Assembly (NCBI GenBank): GCA_012274445.1
Contig: JAAROD010000026.1
Span: 558,001 to 622,000, forward strand
Direction: 5' to 3'
DNA: 64,000 nucleotides
DNA from: Sclerotiophoma versabilis
Lineage: Eukaryota > Ascomycota > Dothideomycetes > Pleosporales > Didymellaceae
Both the position numbers and the translations under genes were made by a program. This document shows, piece after piece, positions 35,003-46,206 of the stretch. Under the pieces are notes generated by a model. It did no database searches. It had not been told where the DNA came from and saw only the letters and a list, made by a program, of their open reading frames with translations. The number at the start of each line of letters is the position of its first letter. The first letter of the stretch is position 1.

Positions 35003-35837
35003 TGCAGTGGAAGTTGTAGTTTGATGTGGTAGGGTTGTACGGTTCGTATGAAAACTTCGCTGCTCCCGGAACGATTCCTCAAGACTTTATACTCGAGCTT
35101 TTCCTCTTTACTGCATTCTCCCACACGCAAAATGGCGTACTGCTCATACGCTGCCATTGCTCACGCCCAGGAATAGTCCACAGTGACGACAAGACTCATC
35201 AGCCCAGCCGCCATGCTTTAAACCAGTGTTCCAATTGAATCATACAGCCTTGCCATCACACCTATCAAAGAACGAGTCTGGGCGGCACGCGCCTTGTACG
35301 GAAGAACGATGCCGCATCGTCACCCTGACACTCGAACTACGCGAGATTAGCGACATGCGGAGGTGCAGTAGCGTAGACTGGGGTGCATCGCGTGTGTCCA
35401 AGAAGCGCTAGATCGCCGTTCCGTCCTGGTATGGCATTTATTGATGGCGATGTTGAAGTTTGAGATGATAGGTTGTTACTTGACACATCAGGGGTGGTGT
35501 CTGTGTTGGTGATCGAAGGAATGACATCAAGACTTTTTAGCGAAGGGAGAAGGCCTGAACGGATCTTGACGAAAGTTCCGCGGACACGACAGCTTAAGGT
35601 AGTAGATGTCCGGCAATTGGAAGATGGGCAGACGAAGCTGGAATGACGCTCAGGCGTGAAGGCTGGCGTGTGATGACGACACTGCTGACTAACTACACCA
35701 GCTTGAGGCACAACTCCCTTACAATCATCAAGGAACAGCATGTTTGACTTGATTTTGAAGAGCCAGACTGGGTTACAATGCTAAAAGCTCGCGCAAGCGC
35801 ATGTTGTTTACATATTCGCAGTCAGCGGATGGCGCAG
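35003..35837. other. Intergenic region
   Basis: Promoter side of the SOD-like gene and 3' flank of the next gene. A minus-strand frame at 35337-35741 (134 codons, Ser/Thr-rich) has no domain and is not called. Confidence 0.4.
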
Positions 35838-37993
35838 TCAGCGGTAGCGCCTTTCTCTTTGGATCCTCCCTTCTTGGCAATCTTTACCACCACTCACGCT
35901 TCTAAAAGCGACGTACCCGGTCTCTGACTGAGGCTCCGTATCACCCAATTGGATTTGTATTCTCTTCAACAAACGTGCACGAACCGCTCCGTCCAGTCCC
36001 GAGCCACCAGCTGGCGCGTTGATATGTGGGTTGTCGCGCGTCAGCGAGGAGACGTGATTGAAGATGTCCGGCACCACGGTCCGCAATTGGACGAAGATGC
36101 CAAAGATGCCGAGCAGTAGCAATGCGGTCGAGCAGATAACGAGGAGTGCCGCCCATGGAGCGTTGACGCGGTAGACTGGGACCAACAACGATACCACAGC
36201 CTCGGTCGAATTCATCGTCAGGTATTCCATCGGTTGGCCGGTCGTGTTCAGAGATTTTCTGGCAAACGGATCGCTTTGAGTGAGAGCCACGGGCCAGCGA
36301 GATGAGTCGAGGTACGTGTTCAAAACCTTGGTCATGCGGTTCGACATATCTACCGCTTTCTGCGGCACGCCCACGTACTCAGTCCAGTCCTGTTTCGGTA
36401 TGTCCTCTTTCTTGATGATAGCCCATGGATTCGAGACACCATATATGTATCTGTCCACAGGATTGGACTGAAACATCGAGATCTCGCCTCCTAATGAAGC
36501 CAGAGCCTCGATAAAGTGTTGATTCTGTTCCCATACGTGAACCATGCCGTACGGATTGGCGCCGAGCTGCCTCTCCTTGCTCAATGACTCCGTGCGCCGA
36601 AGATGAGCCACTTCACAGGTATCTGATTGGCAAAGAATATTGGCCTCAACCATGACGCTCTTCATGGAGCACTCCCAAAGAAACATCGACAGGCCAAAGT
36701 ACGCGCTGCCGTAAAGTAGACTTTCCATGTTGTCCGATGTGCCTTTGGTGTACATGAAGAAACTTCTGTCTCTCAATAGGATTGAGGCAAGCGTGTAGTT
36801 GGTTGCAGTCAGTGGAAAGTCCCAGCCTTTGGTCGTAAGTTTGCTCTGGTTTTGTAGCTCGAGAAGGTAAGTCGAAATCGAACGGGTGTACGGCTGTGGC
36901 GGGAGGGTTTCAACCAGTTTCGAGATGTTGTTGCGAGGTGATAAATCGCAGCTGAAGTACATGTATTCGTACGGTACTGTGAGGTTCGTAGAGCCTTGCT
37001 CCACGAGATTTATGATGTTAATGCCTGCAAGAGACGCGTAGCTGTAGTTGCCTTTAGGGTCCACTTCATACCAAGGCCGATCTGTTGAATTTCTCGATTC
37101 CGCTAGTTCGAGTTCCCCAATCCGAGGTATCTTGGGATGACTCCAAGCATCTTGTGGCGTCCATTCGAGGTTTTCTGCAGTCATCAATGCTGTGGACACC
37201 ACCGCATTTCCACGGTTGTAGACATTCTCGTAGCGCGCGCCAACCACAAATTGACTTGGTGCAGAGACATCGGAGTAATATACTGGACGTTTATCCACGA
37301 TTGAGACGTTTTTCTCACGCAGCAACCGCAGCACGCTTTGGCCACCTAGCGGGGAAAGAGCCCAGAACGCGAGCAGGGCTATTGTCAACACGTCGAGCGA
37401 GTGTAAAGTGATCGCGTGTCCGATGGTGGCAACCAGACTCTGGCTGCCGAGCACGTGCTCCAAGAACTGACGCGATGTAAGCACAGGTCAGGGAATCAAG
37501 GTGCTGACCCACTCCTAGTGTTGTGCCCTCGCCAGCCCTCCACAATGCAATTTTCCTTAGAGCTCGGCCGCCAAGCGCAGCAAAGACTAGGGGGTAGATT
37601 GTGGGGCCCAGAAGGAGTGCATCTTGCACGTGTCTACCGTAAGGCGATACGTCTTTGCCGTCGAGCTGCACAGCGATTATCGCCAACGCTGCGTATCGTT
37701 AGTAAAACCAGAATAATGGCTAGGGCGTAGTGATACTGACCGATAAATGCGATGGGCAAGAGGAGCAGCAGACAGTCGATGACTATCCAGATTTTGTAGT
37801 TTGCTATGCGCTCGGCTCCCACAGGCCATCCTGGAGGTGGAACGCCATTGTTTGTGGCGCTGGTTGCTGCATCGAAGCTGTCGGCATCGGCCTCGACTGC
37901 ACTGTAAGAAGTGCTCTCCTGCTTGCCCTGTGCACCGAAGCGCTTCGGTAGCTGCATAACGGTGGCTGACAAAGAGTGTGGCCGCGGCGTCAC
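35838..37993 (-). CDS. Fungal multi-span membrane protein (DUF3176-like)
   Basis: Three exons, complement(join(35838..37466,37513..37688,37741..37993)), give 685 aa. Membrane segments: IWIVIDCLLLLLPIAFIALA near residue 80, then a weaker span around PTIYPLVFAALGG, one at LDVLTIALLAFWALSPLGG and one near the C-terminus (ALLVICSTALLLLGIFGIFV). Between the third and fourth lies a large loop of about 370 residues with many N-glycosylation sequons (NYS, NLT, NQS, NYT, NTT, NST), so it faces outside. The short cytosolic tail is basic. This topology is that of a fungal-specific family of unknown function; the family name is from memory and uncertain. Splices are supported by restored hydrophobic segments. 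The start could be 12 codons further in (37957). Confidence 0.75.
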
Positions 37994-38665
37994 GACATGA
38001 TTGAGAATGAGCGCAGCCTTGCAGTCTTATGCACTGCTAGCGCTGATGATTGACACCCACCTTCTGCTTGCGGGGCCAAGGAGTTAAATTGGGAGGCCTT
38101 GGATTTCAAGGCCTTGAATTCGTAGGGGCCGGGGTGCTTGGTCCACATTGCAGTCTCAATGGCTGTTTCGGCTGTGCAGTAGTGCTGAGTGGGCAGTGTT
38201 TGTGGTGAGGCTCAAATGAGGATGTGTTGTTTTGGCCCCCAGCCACAGCGCGGCGGGAAGGTGCACTAGCGTGATGTCTTGACAGGAACGGAAAGTGTGA
38301 GGCTGAGCATGTGCGACTTCCGAGTTTCGGCAACGTCCATGTCTAAGCTTTAGATGTATTTCTTACATTCACAACCTACAACAAGCTTCCAGTTGATGGC
38401 AGTCCTTATGAAAAGCGAGATTTGCCGCTTCTGAAGAGCCCAAATCTGCTCGTAACAGTCCTACATGACAACGTATTCGTATCGGCCGCATCCATTCATC
38501 TGCTTTCCCGTCTCCAAAAAGACCGTCAATCTATTCTCGTAATGCCCAGGGTGCGAAGCGAACAATTGTGTGATCATGTCGAAGCGAAGCGAGTCCCAAA
38601 CGCCAGGTAAATGATTTTGCAGGCAGCGCCAGACTCCGTTGTAAAGATATGCCAGCCGGCCCAGC
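37994..38665. other. Intergenic region
   Basis: About 670 bp between two minus-strand genes: 5' flank of the membrane-protein gene and 3' flank of STE50. No supported frame. Confidence 0.5.
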
Positions 38666-40372
38666 TTACAGCACGCCACCTGGCAGCGGCGTCCCTCGAT
38701 TCTGGCTGTCCCATCCAAATCCACTGTTGGGAGGGACAGCTCGCACGTCGTTTCCACCGACTGTGCTGACGTGACCTTGTTCTGGCGCAGCGTGCTTTCG
38801 CAGCATGAACATGGGCTTTCGCCCTTCCTTGTCCAGCTGCTTGAACAGGATCAGGGGCCGCTCGTTCAGACCCAGACAACGCTCCTGGTCTCCGTGAACA
38901 ATGTATAAAGCATATTGCCGCCAGTCGGCTGTGATGTTGTATTTCTTGAGGGCCACAGGAAGGACCTTGTGGCAGGGATCGTCGATGGATACGCGGAAGG
39001 ATTTGAAGATCTCGACTTGTGGATTCGACGAGGGGGCTTGCTGGGAGCTCGACGAGGGCTGCATGTTGTTGGAGCTGGAGCCGCCGGACAGCGGGGGGTC
39101 GCGGTCTCGATCGTCGGGGGTGGGAGTGGGCGCGGAACGGCCGATGGAGCGGGCGGTGGGCAGGCCGGGGGTCGCGCGGGGGTCGCGGTTGGCGGCCAGT
39201 TGGTCCGAGTAGGCCCAGCTTTGGGTGTTGTCGTGGTCCTGGTGGCTCCGCGGTATTTCGGGGCGGGCGTACTGGGTGCGGGTCTGGGTGTATGCGGGCG
39301 AGGTGGGCGAGGGCTGGGCAATGGAGCTGGGGGACATTTGCGCGCCTGCGCCCAGTGAAGCTGTGAGGTGTGAGGAGGCTGCGACGGCGGCGGCGGAGGG
39401 GTCCAAGGACGAGTGGTCGACGAGCGCACGGTGCTCTTGGATGGTGGGAGAAGGGTTCTTTGGGGCGGAGCCGAGGAAGAGCTTCTTGGTGGAGAACTTA
39501 CGGGACAGACTGCTACCGGTCCTGGTGTCGGCGGTTGCGGGCGGCGAGGTGAGGTGCTCGTGGGTGGTGGGCAGGGTGGGCAGGGTCTGCTGCTGCTCCT
39601 TGAGCATGCGCACGAGGGGCAGGATCTCCTCGCGCAGCCGCTTGTTCTCGTCGATGACGCGGCCGAGGTCTTCGCGCAGATGGCGCAGCTCGGCCTCGGC
39701 CGTGTGGATGCGCTCGTCGCGGGCCTGGACGACGCGGATGACCTTGGCGAAGTCGTCCTGGGTGGGCGGGGCCTCCTGGGCGGAGGTGTCGGCGGCTGTC
39801 GGGGCGGTTAGCAGGGGACGGGCAGCAGCAGCAGCAGCGGGCACGTACACAGCGGCACGTAGTCGTCGGGCTCGACGGGCACGTTCTGCTTGACCTTGAC
39901 GTCGTAGACGGCCTTGAGGATGGTCAGGCGGTGGCCGACGCTGGCGACGCCCATCTCCTTGAGCTCGGCGTGCTGCAGCGACACCAGCACGTCGCCGGTG
40001 ATGCCCTCGTCTGCAGTGCAGGTTAGCGGGGGGCCGGGGCGGGCGGGCAGGCGGGCAGTGGTGGCACCTACCGACAAAGGTGTCGCAGTACTGCTCGAGC
40101 CCCAGGTCGGACACGTAGTCGGCGACCTGCTCGGCGCTCCAGTCGACGACCAGGCCGGCGGGGCTGCTGCGGCTGTCTCTGCTGTGGGTGAAGGTGGTCG
40201 GCGTGTGCTCGGTGCTCAGCGGGCCGGAGCTGGTGGGCGAGCTCTCGTACTCGACCGCGACCGGGTCGCGCTGCTGCCAGGCGGACCGCTCGAACTCGTC
40301 GTCGGCGTCCGAGTCGTCGTGGTACTTGGACATGGACATGGACAGGTTGGAGTAGGCCATGCTGGCGGGCAT
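38666..40372 (-). CDS. STE50: Ste50-like SAM/RA-domain MAPK adaptor
   Basis: Adaptor that links Cdc42 and upstream signals to the Ste11 MAPKKK in the pheromone, filamentation and osmostress pathways. Three exons, complement(join(38666..39795,39849..40010,40072..40372)), give 530 aa. The SAM domain occupies about residues 77-145 (WSAEQVADYVSDLGLEQYC then VDEGITGDVLVSLQHAELKE), rebuilt across the first splice. A coiled coil follows (RDERIHTAEAELRHLREDLG). The Ras-association domain lies near residues 410-487 (SFRVSIDDPCHKVLPVALKK to GRKPMFMLRKH). The middle is Ser/Pro-rich. Both introns are in frames that stay open, so an unspliced reading would look like one longer protein. The start is MPASMAYS or, four codons later, MAYSNLS. 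Confidence 0.9.
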   Translation of the reverse strand: MPASMAYSNLSMSMSKYHDDSDADDEFERSAWQQRDPVAVEYESSPTSSGPLSTEHTPTTFTHSRDSRSSPAGLVVDWSAEQVADYVSDLGLEQYCDTFVGRCHHCPPARPPRPPANLHCRRGHHRRRAGVAAARRAQGDGRRQRRPPPDHPQGRLRRQGQAERARRARRLRAAVYVPAAAAAARPLLTAPTAADTSAQEAPPTQDDFAKVIRVVQARDERIHTAEAELRHLREDLGRVIDENKRLREEILPLVRMLKEQQQTLPTLPTTHEHLTSPPATADTRTGSSLSRKFSTKKLFLGSAPKNPSPTIQEHRALVDHSSLDPSAAAVAASSHLTASLGAGAQMSPSSIAQPSPTSPAYTQTRTQYARPEIPRSHQDHDNTQSWAYSDQLAANRDPRATPGLPTARSIGRSAPTPTPDDRDRDPPLSGGSSSNNMQPSSSSQQAPSSNPQVEIFKSFRVSIDDPCHKVLPVALKKYNITADWRQYALYIVHGDQERCLGLNERPLILFKQLDKEGRKPMFMLRKHAAPEQGHVSTVGGNDVRAVPPNSGFGWDSQNRGTPLPGGVL

Positions 40373-41734
40373 GACGTCGCGGCGAGGGCTGCGCGCGGTG
40401 CAGGGCGGCGAGGCGGCGGTGCGGCGGTGCGGCGCTGGGAGCTCGTGCGGCCAAGGCCAGGACCCGCGCCCGTCGAGCGCGAGGGGAGCTCGCCGGTATC
40501 TGGACCCTGCGCTGGTCTGCTGCACTCGACGCGGCCTCCCTGGCTGAGACGAAGCGAGACTGGCCCGCGTGTTTCGCCTGCGACGAGCAGCGGTGCGCTG
40601 TGTCAGATGCACGCCCGCGAGCGAGCGCCGCGCGGGTGGTGGTGTGGTGTGGAGGTGTGGTGGTGCGGTGGTGCTACGAGCGGTGCTACGAGTGGTGGTG
40701 GTGGTGGTCGTGCTGGTGGTGGTGGTGCTGCTGCTGCTGGCGGTGCTGCTGCTCCTGGCGGCGAGGCCTGGCGGACGGGGGCAAGCGTGCGGCGGGGGAG
40801 GACACGGCGGGTGCGCGGTGGGCGTGGGCGTGGGCGCGGGGCGGGGCGACTGCTGCAGCAGGGCGCGGTGCAGAGGTGCAGAGATGCAGAGGTGCAGAGG
40901 TGCAGAGGTGCAGCGGTGCAGAGGGTGCGGGCTTCGGCGCTGCACAGGACAGCTGGGGCGAGAGAGGGCGATATGCAGCGTGCAGCGCTGTCCCGTCGCC
41001 GATGCTGATATGGCGCAGTCCAGGCGTGCACCCTTCTCCATGCCGGCAAGGCGGCTAGCAGAGCACCGATGCGGGAAAGCCTGGACGTTGATGTTCATTG
41101 AACCAATACCCTAGCTTCATCCATGAACTGCTTCTGTATCCAATACCGAGAACATATACGCACTTTGCCAAACGCTGTCGTAACCCTCCCACGCCCTGCC
41201 TGTGCTCTGCTCCTCTACCTCCATCCACCGCTCCGTCCCCGACGCCATCGCGGACCTTGCTTCTGCTATCAGAAAGAGCTCTTACCGCTTGGCTTCCAAC
41301 ACAAGCCTGCATCACCGCAACACGAAGACCAAGTCGCTGCTTTCTCCAGGAGCATCTGCAAAACGCCGCATTCCGTTAGCTGCCTATCAGCATAATCACG
41401 CATCGAAACTCGGCGAACCACTGCAGCACCCTGGTCGACAAGCACGCACGTGTACGTGCCTGACACCAAACAACACCAAACCGTTCGCCCGTCAAACCAA
41501 ACAGTAAACCACCTCCAAAGCTCGGCCGACTGCACCAGAATAGCACGGGGAATCTCTACGCACTGCTCTCCACCCACTAATCACACGGACTCCCAAGTGC
41601 CCTAGACCTAAATTCGTACTGGAACCCACCTAGGCGCACTTCACACTCGCCCCAATCACCGAAATAGCGCTGAGACATTGTCTGCCACGACACCATCCTA
41701 ACACCATCCTAACACCATCCACCTCAACACCACA
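40373..41734. other. STE50 5' region, low complexity
   Basis: About 1.4 kb between divergent genes, G+C-rich near STE50. It contains GGT/GCT triplet-rich sequence at about 40680-40770 and a 9-bp tandem repeat near 40868-40925. Long open frames here arise from the biased composition and are not called genes. From 41100 the sequence is ordinary. Confidence 0.5.
40868..40925. repeat. Tandem 9-bp repeat upstream of STE50
   Basis: About six units of the type TGCAGAGGT in a row, with single-base variants (AGATG, GCGGT), around 500 bp upstream of the STE50 start. It is a minisatellite-like tract in a G-rich promoter. Confidence 0.75.
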
Positions 41735-42154
41735 ATGTCCATCACAATGTCCCCCGCCCAGGCCTCAGCCCTACCCTCCACACTGCGAAACAGCATCTAC
41801 TCAACCCTGCTCTCCAGCGGCGGAATCCGCACCATCGAATCCTCACTAACCCAACTGCTGCAATCCACCGGCTTCCAGGCCTCGCTGCGCGCCTACATCA
41901 CCGATCTGTTCCGCACAGGGCAGGCCACGACGGCGAACGAGGCCTACGACCTGGCTATGGCCCGGATCAGGGAGTGCATGGCCGAGGGGGAGAAGGAGGC
42001 CGGGCGCGCCAACGGCGTCAACGGTACGAATGGCCTGGGCGATGGGGACGAGGCTGACCTGGCCGATCTGAGGTTGCCACAGGAGGTGCTGAGGGAGGGG
42101 AGTAAGGTCGTCAAGCGGGAGTTGGAGAAGGTGGTTGTGATGGAGATGGAGTAA
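41735..42154 (+). CDS. Small conserved-looking orphan protein
   Basis: Intronless frame of 139 aa that I do not recognise. It opens MSITMSPAQASALPSTLR and has two amphipathic helical stretches (SIYSTLLSSGGIRTIESSLTQ and SLRAYITDLFRTGQATTANEAYDLAM), then an acidic Gly/Asn linker and a final helix LREGSKVVKRELEKVVVMEME. There is no signal peptide, membrane segment or Cys pattern. The ATG has a good context (CACAATGTC), and a second Met follows at codon 5. The helical, hydrophilic makeup suggests a small subunit of a nuclear complex, but that is only a guess. It converges on CDC48, with tandem repeats between. Confidence 0.6.
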   Translation: MSITMSPAQASALPSTLRNSIYSTLLSSGGIRTIESSLTQLLQSTGFQASLRAYITDLFRTGQATTANEAYDLAMARIRECMAEGEKEAGRANGVNGTNGLGDGDEADLADLRLPQEVLREGSKVVKRELEKVVVMEME

Positions 42155-42162
42155 GCCATCTT

Positions 42163-42262
42163 CTTGGAAATAGCGCGTATCCGTCTACCTGGAAGGGAGA
42201 TGACTGAATGAGCTTGGAAGTAGTACGTATCCATCCATCTGGAAGGGAAATGACTGAATGAG
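42163..42262. repeat. 50-bp tandem duplication
   Basis: Two 50-bp copies, starting at 42163 and 42213, each beginning CTTGGAAATA or CTTGGAAGTA and ending ACTGAATGAG. They differ at a handful of positions. The first bases of a third copy follow at 42263. Confidence 0.9.
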
Positions 42263-42304
42263 CTTGGAAAGCCGCGGAAAAGGACATCATGATACCCAAC
42301 CTTA

Positions 42305-42445
42305 AAAGGCGTTTTGGTCAAGTTTCAGCATTCATCACACACAACATACATTTCTTGAACATACATTCATTCCTGAAAGGCGTTTTGGTCAAGTCTACAG
42401 CATTCATCACAAACAACAAACATTTCTTGAACGTACATTCATTCA
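42305..42445. repeat. 71-bp tandem duplication
   Basis: Two copies with a 71-bp period, starting at 42305 and 42376 with AAAGGCGTTTTGGTCAAGT and ending near ACATTCATTC. There are scattered single-base differences. It follows the 50-bp duplication after 42 bp and lies 3' of CDC48. Confidence 0.9.
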
Positions 42446-42603
42446 AGCATGCATATCGCATACTACCAATACTCGTCAAAGCGCCACAATTAGTCGCCTC
42501 TATCTATTCCATGTGAATTTGTGAGAGATGAAAAGCGCCAAAGTTGATCATGATGTCAGTCGTGGACCCATATAGACCTTCGTAAACCAGAGAAACCACT
42601 CGC

Positions 42604-45267
42604 TTAGTTGTACAGATCCTCGTCCTCGCCAGCATTGCCAAATGTATTCTGTTCATTCGACGCCTGCTCAGCATCGGGGAAGCGGAAGAAGCTGGAGCCC
42701 CCAGAGTTCTTCATCGACTGCGCAAAGGCCTCGTAGCGGCGGATCTCGACATCGGTAACCGAACGACGAGCAGAGCGCATGGCCTCCTCAAAGTGCGCCT
42801 TGGTGAGCTCGGGAACCGCGTCCTCACCCTCGTCCATCATCTCGACATCCTCGCCCCTCTCGGCGGCCGCCTTGCGACGCTCAATATCAGCAGCAATCGA
42901 CTGCTTGATGGCGAGCTTGACGGCACGCTGTGTGACGAAGCCAAGATCGGCACCGGAGAAGCCGTGTGTATTGGCAGCAATGAAGTCGATGTCAATGTCG
43001 GCAGCGACAGGGGTCTTGCGAAGCTGCGCCTTCAAGATGCTGACACGGGAAGCCTGGTCGGGCAGAGGAACGTAGACAAGCGTGTCGAGACGTCCAGGAC
43101 GGCACAGCGCGTTGTCAAGCTGCTCCGGTCGGTTGGTGGCACCGATAACGAAGACGTTCTTCTTCGATGTCATACCGTCCATCTCGGTCAGCAGCTGGTT
43201 GACAACACGGTCGGAAGCACCACCAGCATCTCCCTGAGATCCGCCACGAGACTTGGCAATGGAGTCAAGCTCGTCAAGGAAGACCACGCAGGGTGCGGCA
43301 GCGCGAGCCTTGTCGAAGATGTCACGAATGTTGCTCTCAGACTCACCGAACCACATGGAGAGTAGCTCGGGACCCTTGACCGAGATGAAGTTGGCAGCGC
43401 ACTCGTTGGCAACAGCCTTGGCGAGCAGTGTCTTACCAGTACCAGGAGGACCGTAGAACAGCACACCACGTGAGGGCGACATGCCGAACTTGAGGAACTT
43501 CTCGGGGTGGTCGACGGGGTACTGGACGGACTCGATGAGCTCGCGCTTGACCTCCTCGAGACCACCAATGTCCTCCCAGCGAACGTTGGGAACCTCGACA
43601 ACGGCGACCTCGCGGAGAGCGGACGGGTTGGAGATGCCGAGCGCAAAGCGGAAGTTGTCCATGGTGACGCCGAGCGAGTCGAGCACCTCAGCGTCGATTG
43701 TGTCCTCGTCCAGATCAATCAGATCCATCTTCTCACGAATCTGCTGCATAGCAGCCTCAGAGCAGAGGGATGCCAAATCGGAACCAACGTAACCGTGAGT
43801 CTCAGCGGCAATGACCTGGAGGTCAACATCGTCGCCAAGCTTCATGTTCTTGGTGTGGATCTGCATGATCTCGAGACGGCCGGTGGGGTCGGGAATGCCA
43901 ATGTCAACCTCACGGTCGAAACGGCCGAAACGACGAAGGGCGGGATCAATCGAGTTGGGACGGTTGGTTGCGGCCATTACGACAACGTTGGAGCGTGCCT
44001 TCATGCCGTCCATAAGGGTGAGCAGCTGGGAAACGACACGGCGCTCAACCTCACCGTTAGTCTTCTCACGCTTGGGTGCGATCGAGTCGATCTCGTCGAT
44101 GAAGATGATAGCGGGCGAGTTCTTCTCGGCCTCCTCAAAAGCCTTGCGCAGGTTGGATTCCGACTCTCCGGCCATCTTCGACATGATCTCGGGACCGTTG
44201 ATCAGGAAGAAGAAAGCACCGGTCTCGTTGGCCACGGCACGAGCCATGAGCGTCTTACCGGTACCCGGAGGACCGTACATGAGGATACCGCGCGGAGGCT
44301 TGATACCGATGGACTTGAAGAGCTGGGGATGCCTCAGAGGCAGCTCGACGAGCTCCCGAATCTGTGCCATCTGCTTGCGGCAACCACCGATGTCGTCATA
44401 TCCGACCTCGTTGAGGTTGCCCTCCTCATCCTCACGCTGAATCGGCTCGCCCTCACAGTGGATAACGGTATCTTGTGCGACGATGCCGAACTCTGGGGGG
44501 TCGACCTCTACAACCTTGAACTCTACTTGTCGCATGCCACCGCGTGCGGTGAATGTGTCGCCTTGTCGTAAGGGCCGGTAGGCTTCGCGGAAGTATGGGG
44601 CAAGGAAAACGTCGAATAATGAGCCAGTAATGCCCTCGACTGTGTCTGCGATAGGAAGGACTGCGATGCGCTTGGCCTGTTCAAGTGGTCAGTACTGAGA
44701 TCGGCATAACTGCAGAAATGACACATACGTATTTGATGTCTGGGCATGGGTGAATGGTGATCACATCACCGTGCTTGACTCGCAGGTTGTGGCGAACAAC
44801 GCGGTTTATCCGTGCTGAGCCATCGTCGAGGTCGTCATCTGCGAGCACGATCAAGACTGTGTCCTTGCGCTTCTTGCCCTTGACAAGGACGGTATCACCG
44901 CGGAAGAGCTGGAGCGTCTCCATGGTGTTGTTCGAGAGGGCGATAATCGAGTTGTCATCGTTGACGGCGTCCGTGACACTGCAAATGTCAGTACTTGTCT
45001 CTCCGCACGCCTTCTAGAGGTGCTTACATGAGGGAGTTGGGCTTCTTCTTCTTCTTGAGGATCGCTGTCGCAATCTCATCGTCCTGTGGCGGGTCAGTAT
45101 CAATGACCTCAGCATCATGTCCGACTGTACGTACGCCCTTGGGCTCAGCGCCTGAAGGGTCCCTGGGATACTGTTAGCAGCTGCATCTCTCTTGCAGAGT
45201 GTTGTGGCGAGCAAGCTTACTTGGAAAGGTCCGGCTTCTGCGTTGCGTGGTCTGGTTCAGCGGACAT
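42604..45267 (-). CDS. CDC48: CDC48/p97 AAA+ ATPase
   Basis: Hexameric segregase that extracts ubiquitinated proteins in ERAD, ribosome quality control and chromatin turnover. Four exons, complement(join(42604..44676,44729..44978,45028..45162,45221..45267)), give 834 aa. Exons 1-3 encode the N domain, with KKKKKPNSLIVTDAVNDDN and LQLFRGDTVLVKGKKRKDT. D1 has Walker A GPPGTGKT near residue 279 and Walker B FIDEIDS; D2 has a second GPPGTGKT and FLDELDS, each followed by an arginine-finger region. The acidic tail ends DEDLYN, the cofactor-binding terminus. Introns are 49-58 nt and all fall in the N-terminal third, as is frequent for fungal CDC48. Size and motif order are canonical. Confidence 0.97.
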
Positions 45268-46206
45268 TGTGGCGTTTATCTATTATTTGCAGCGGTGTTG
45301 ATATTTGTACTGTTAAGAGAGTGCTACCAGGAGCTGCGGCGCGGTAGAGTTGAAGGGTGGTGTGTGGCGTGTGATGGGGGTGATGGAGTGGAGTGCAGGC
45401 GGGTGTGGTAGTTTAAGTAGAAGCTCGGGACAGCGTCGGTGACGGTGAATAGCTCCAGGTTGCCTCAGCGCGTGTGGGTCCCAAGCCAAGCATTTTAGCG
45501 CGCCTTCCCGCAACACCAAATCGAAACCTTTGGAAACCCACGGACGGGCTTCACTAATCCCGTCGGAGCGTTGTGGAAAGCCAGCCGAGCGTCCGACAGT
45601 CAACACCGTGTCTCTTTTACTGCCGCCTGCGATTCGCCGACAAAGCAAACACGATCAGAAAACGCTTTTTTGTATCACATTATGAGGCTCCAGTGTGAAA
45701 CAGGCACTGTTGACGCGTCTGCTCTGGTGCCTGGCTGCTCGCCTCGCCGCCACACACTGCTCAGAACAGCCTAGTGTCAGCAATCACATCGTTTGCGGCT
45801 CTACGCACCCCTGGTACAGCAATGCGTTTCTGGTGTACCATTACGATTATTTCCAGCGGTGAGTGTCCAAAGCCTGGCTTCAGGACGTGGGCGATGTCTG
45901 GACAGCGTAGGGATCGTGAAGAGATTAGATTGGTGAATAATACAAGGCGATTCGCGATTCGCTCGCGGAGGGGAAGTTTGAACCACAAGAACATATTCGA
46001 GCAAACATTGTACCACGGGCTGAAGGTCTTCAATCTATCTTTCTTCTAACCACAGTTGAATATCTAACCTTGGGTAAGCAAGCACAGGTAGGGTTTCACA
46101 CCCATAGTTTGAGCCCATGAATTCTTTTCCGCCCATGAAACTTCAGCTGAACGCCTTCACGCATTCTCTAAATCATTCCATATTTCCAAACATTACCCTC
46201 TACAAA
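45268..46206. other. Divergent promoter region of CDC48
   Basis: About 940 bp between CDC48 (minus) and the Ser/Pro-rich orphan (plus). It has no supported frame; short frames at 45761-46049 lack motifs. Confidence 0.5.

Larger units (their letters stand above)
42155..42603. other. Convergent intergenic region with two tandem duplications
   Basis: This 450-bp spacer between the small orphan and the CDC48 3' end is largely made of two unrelated tandem duplications, listed separately. No gene. Confidence 0.6.

Noticed and set aside
40914..41098. Extension of the STE50 frame to a 810-codon protein
   Set aside because: The added N-terminus is low-complexity Pro/Ala/His translation of a repeat tract, and the frame runs through two clear introns whose removal rebuilds the SAM domain.
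43507..44571. Long plus-strand frame (354 codons) opposite CDC48
   Set aside because: It is the antisense shadow of a highly biased conserved gene; no independent motif.
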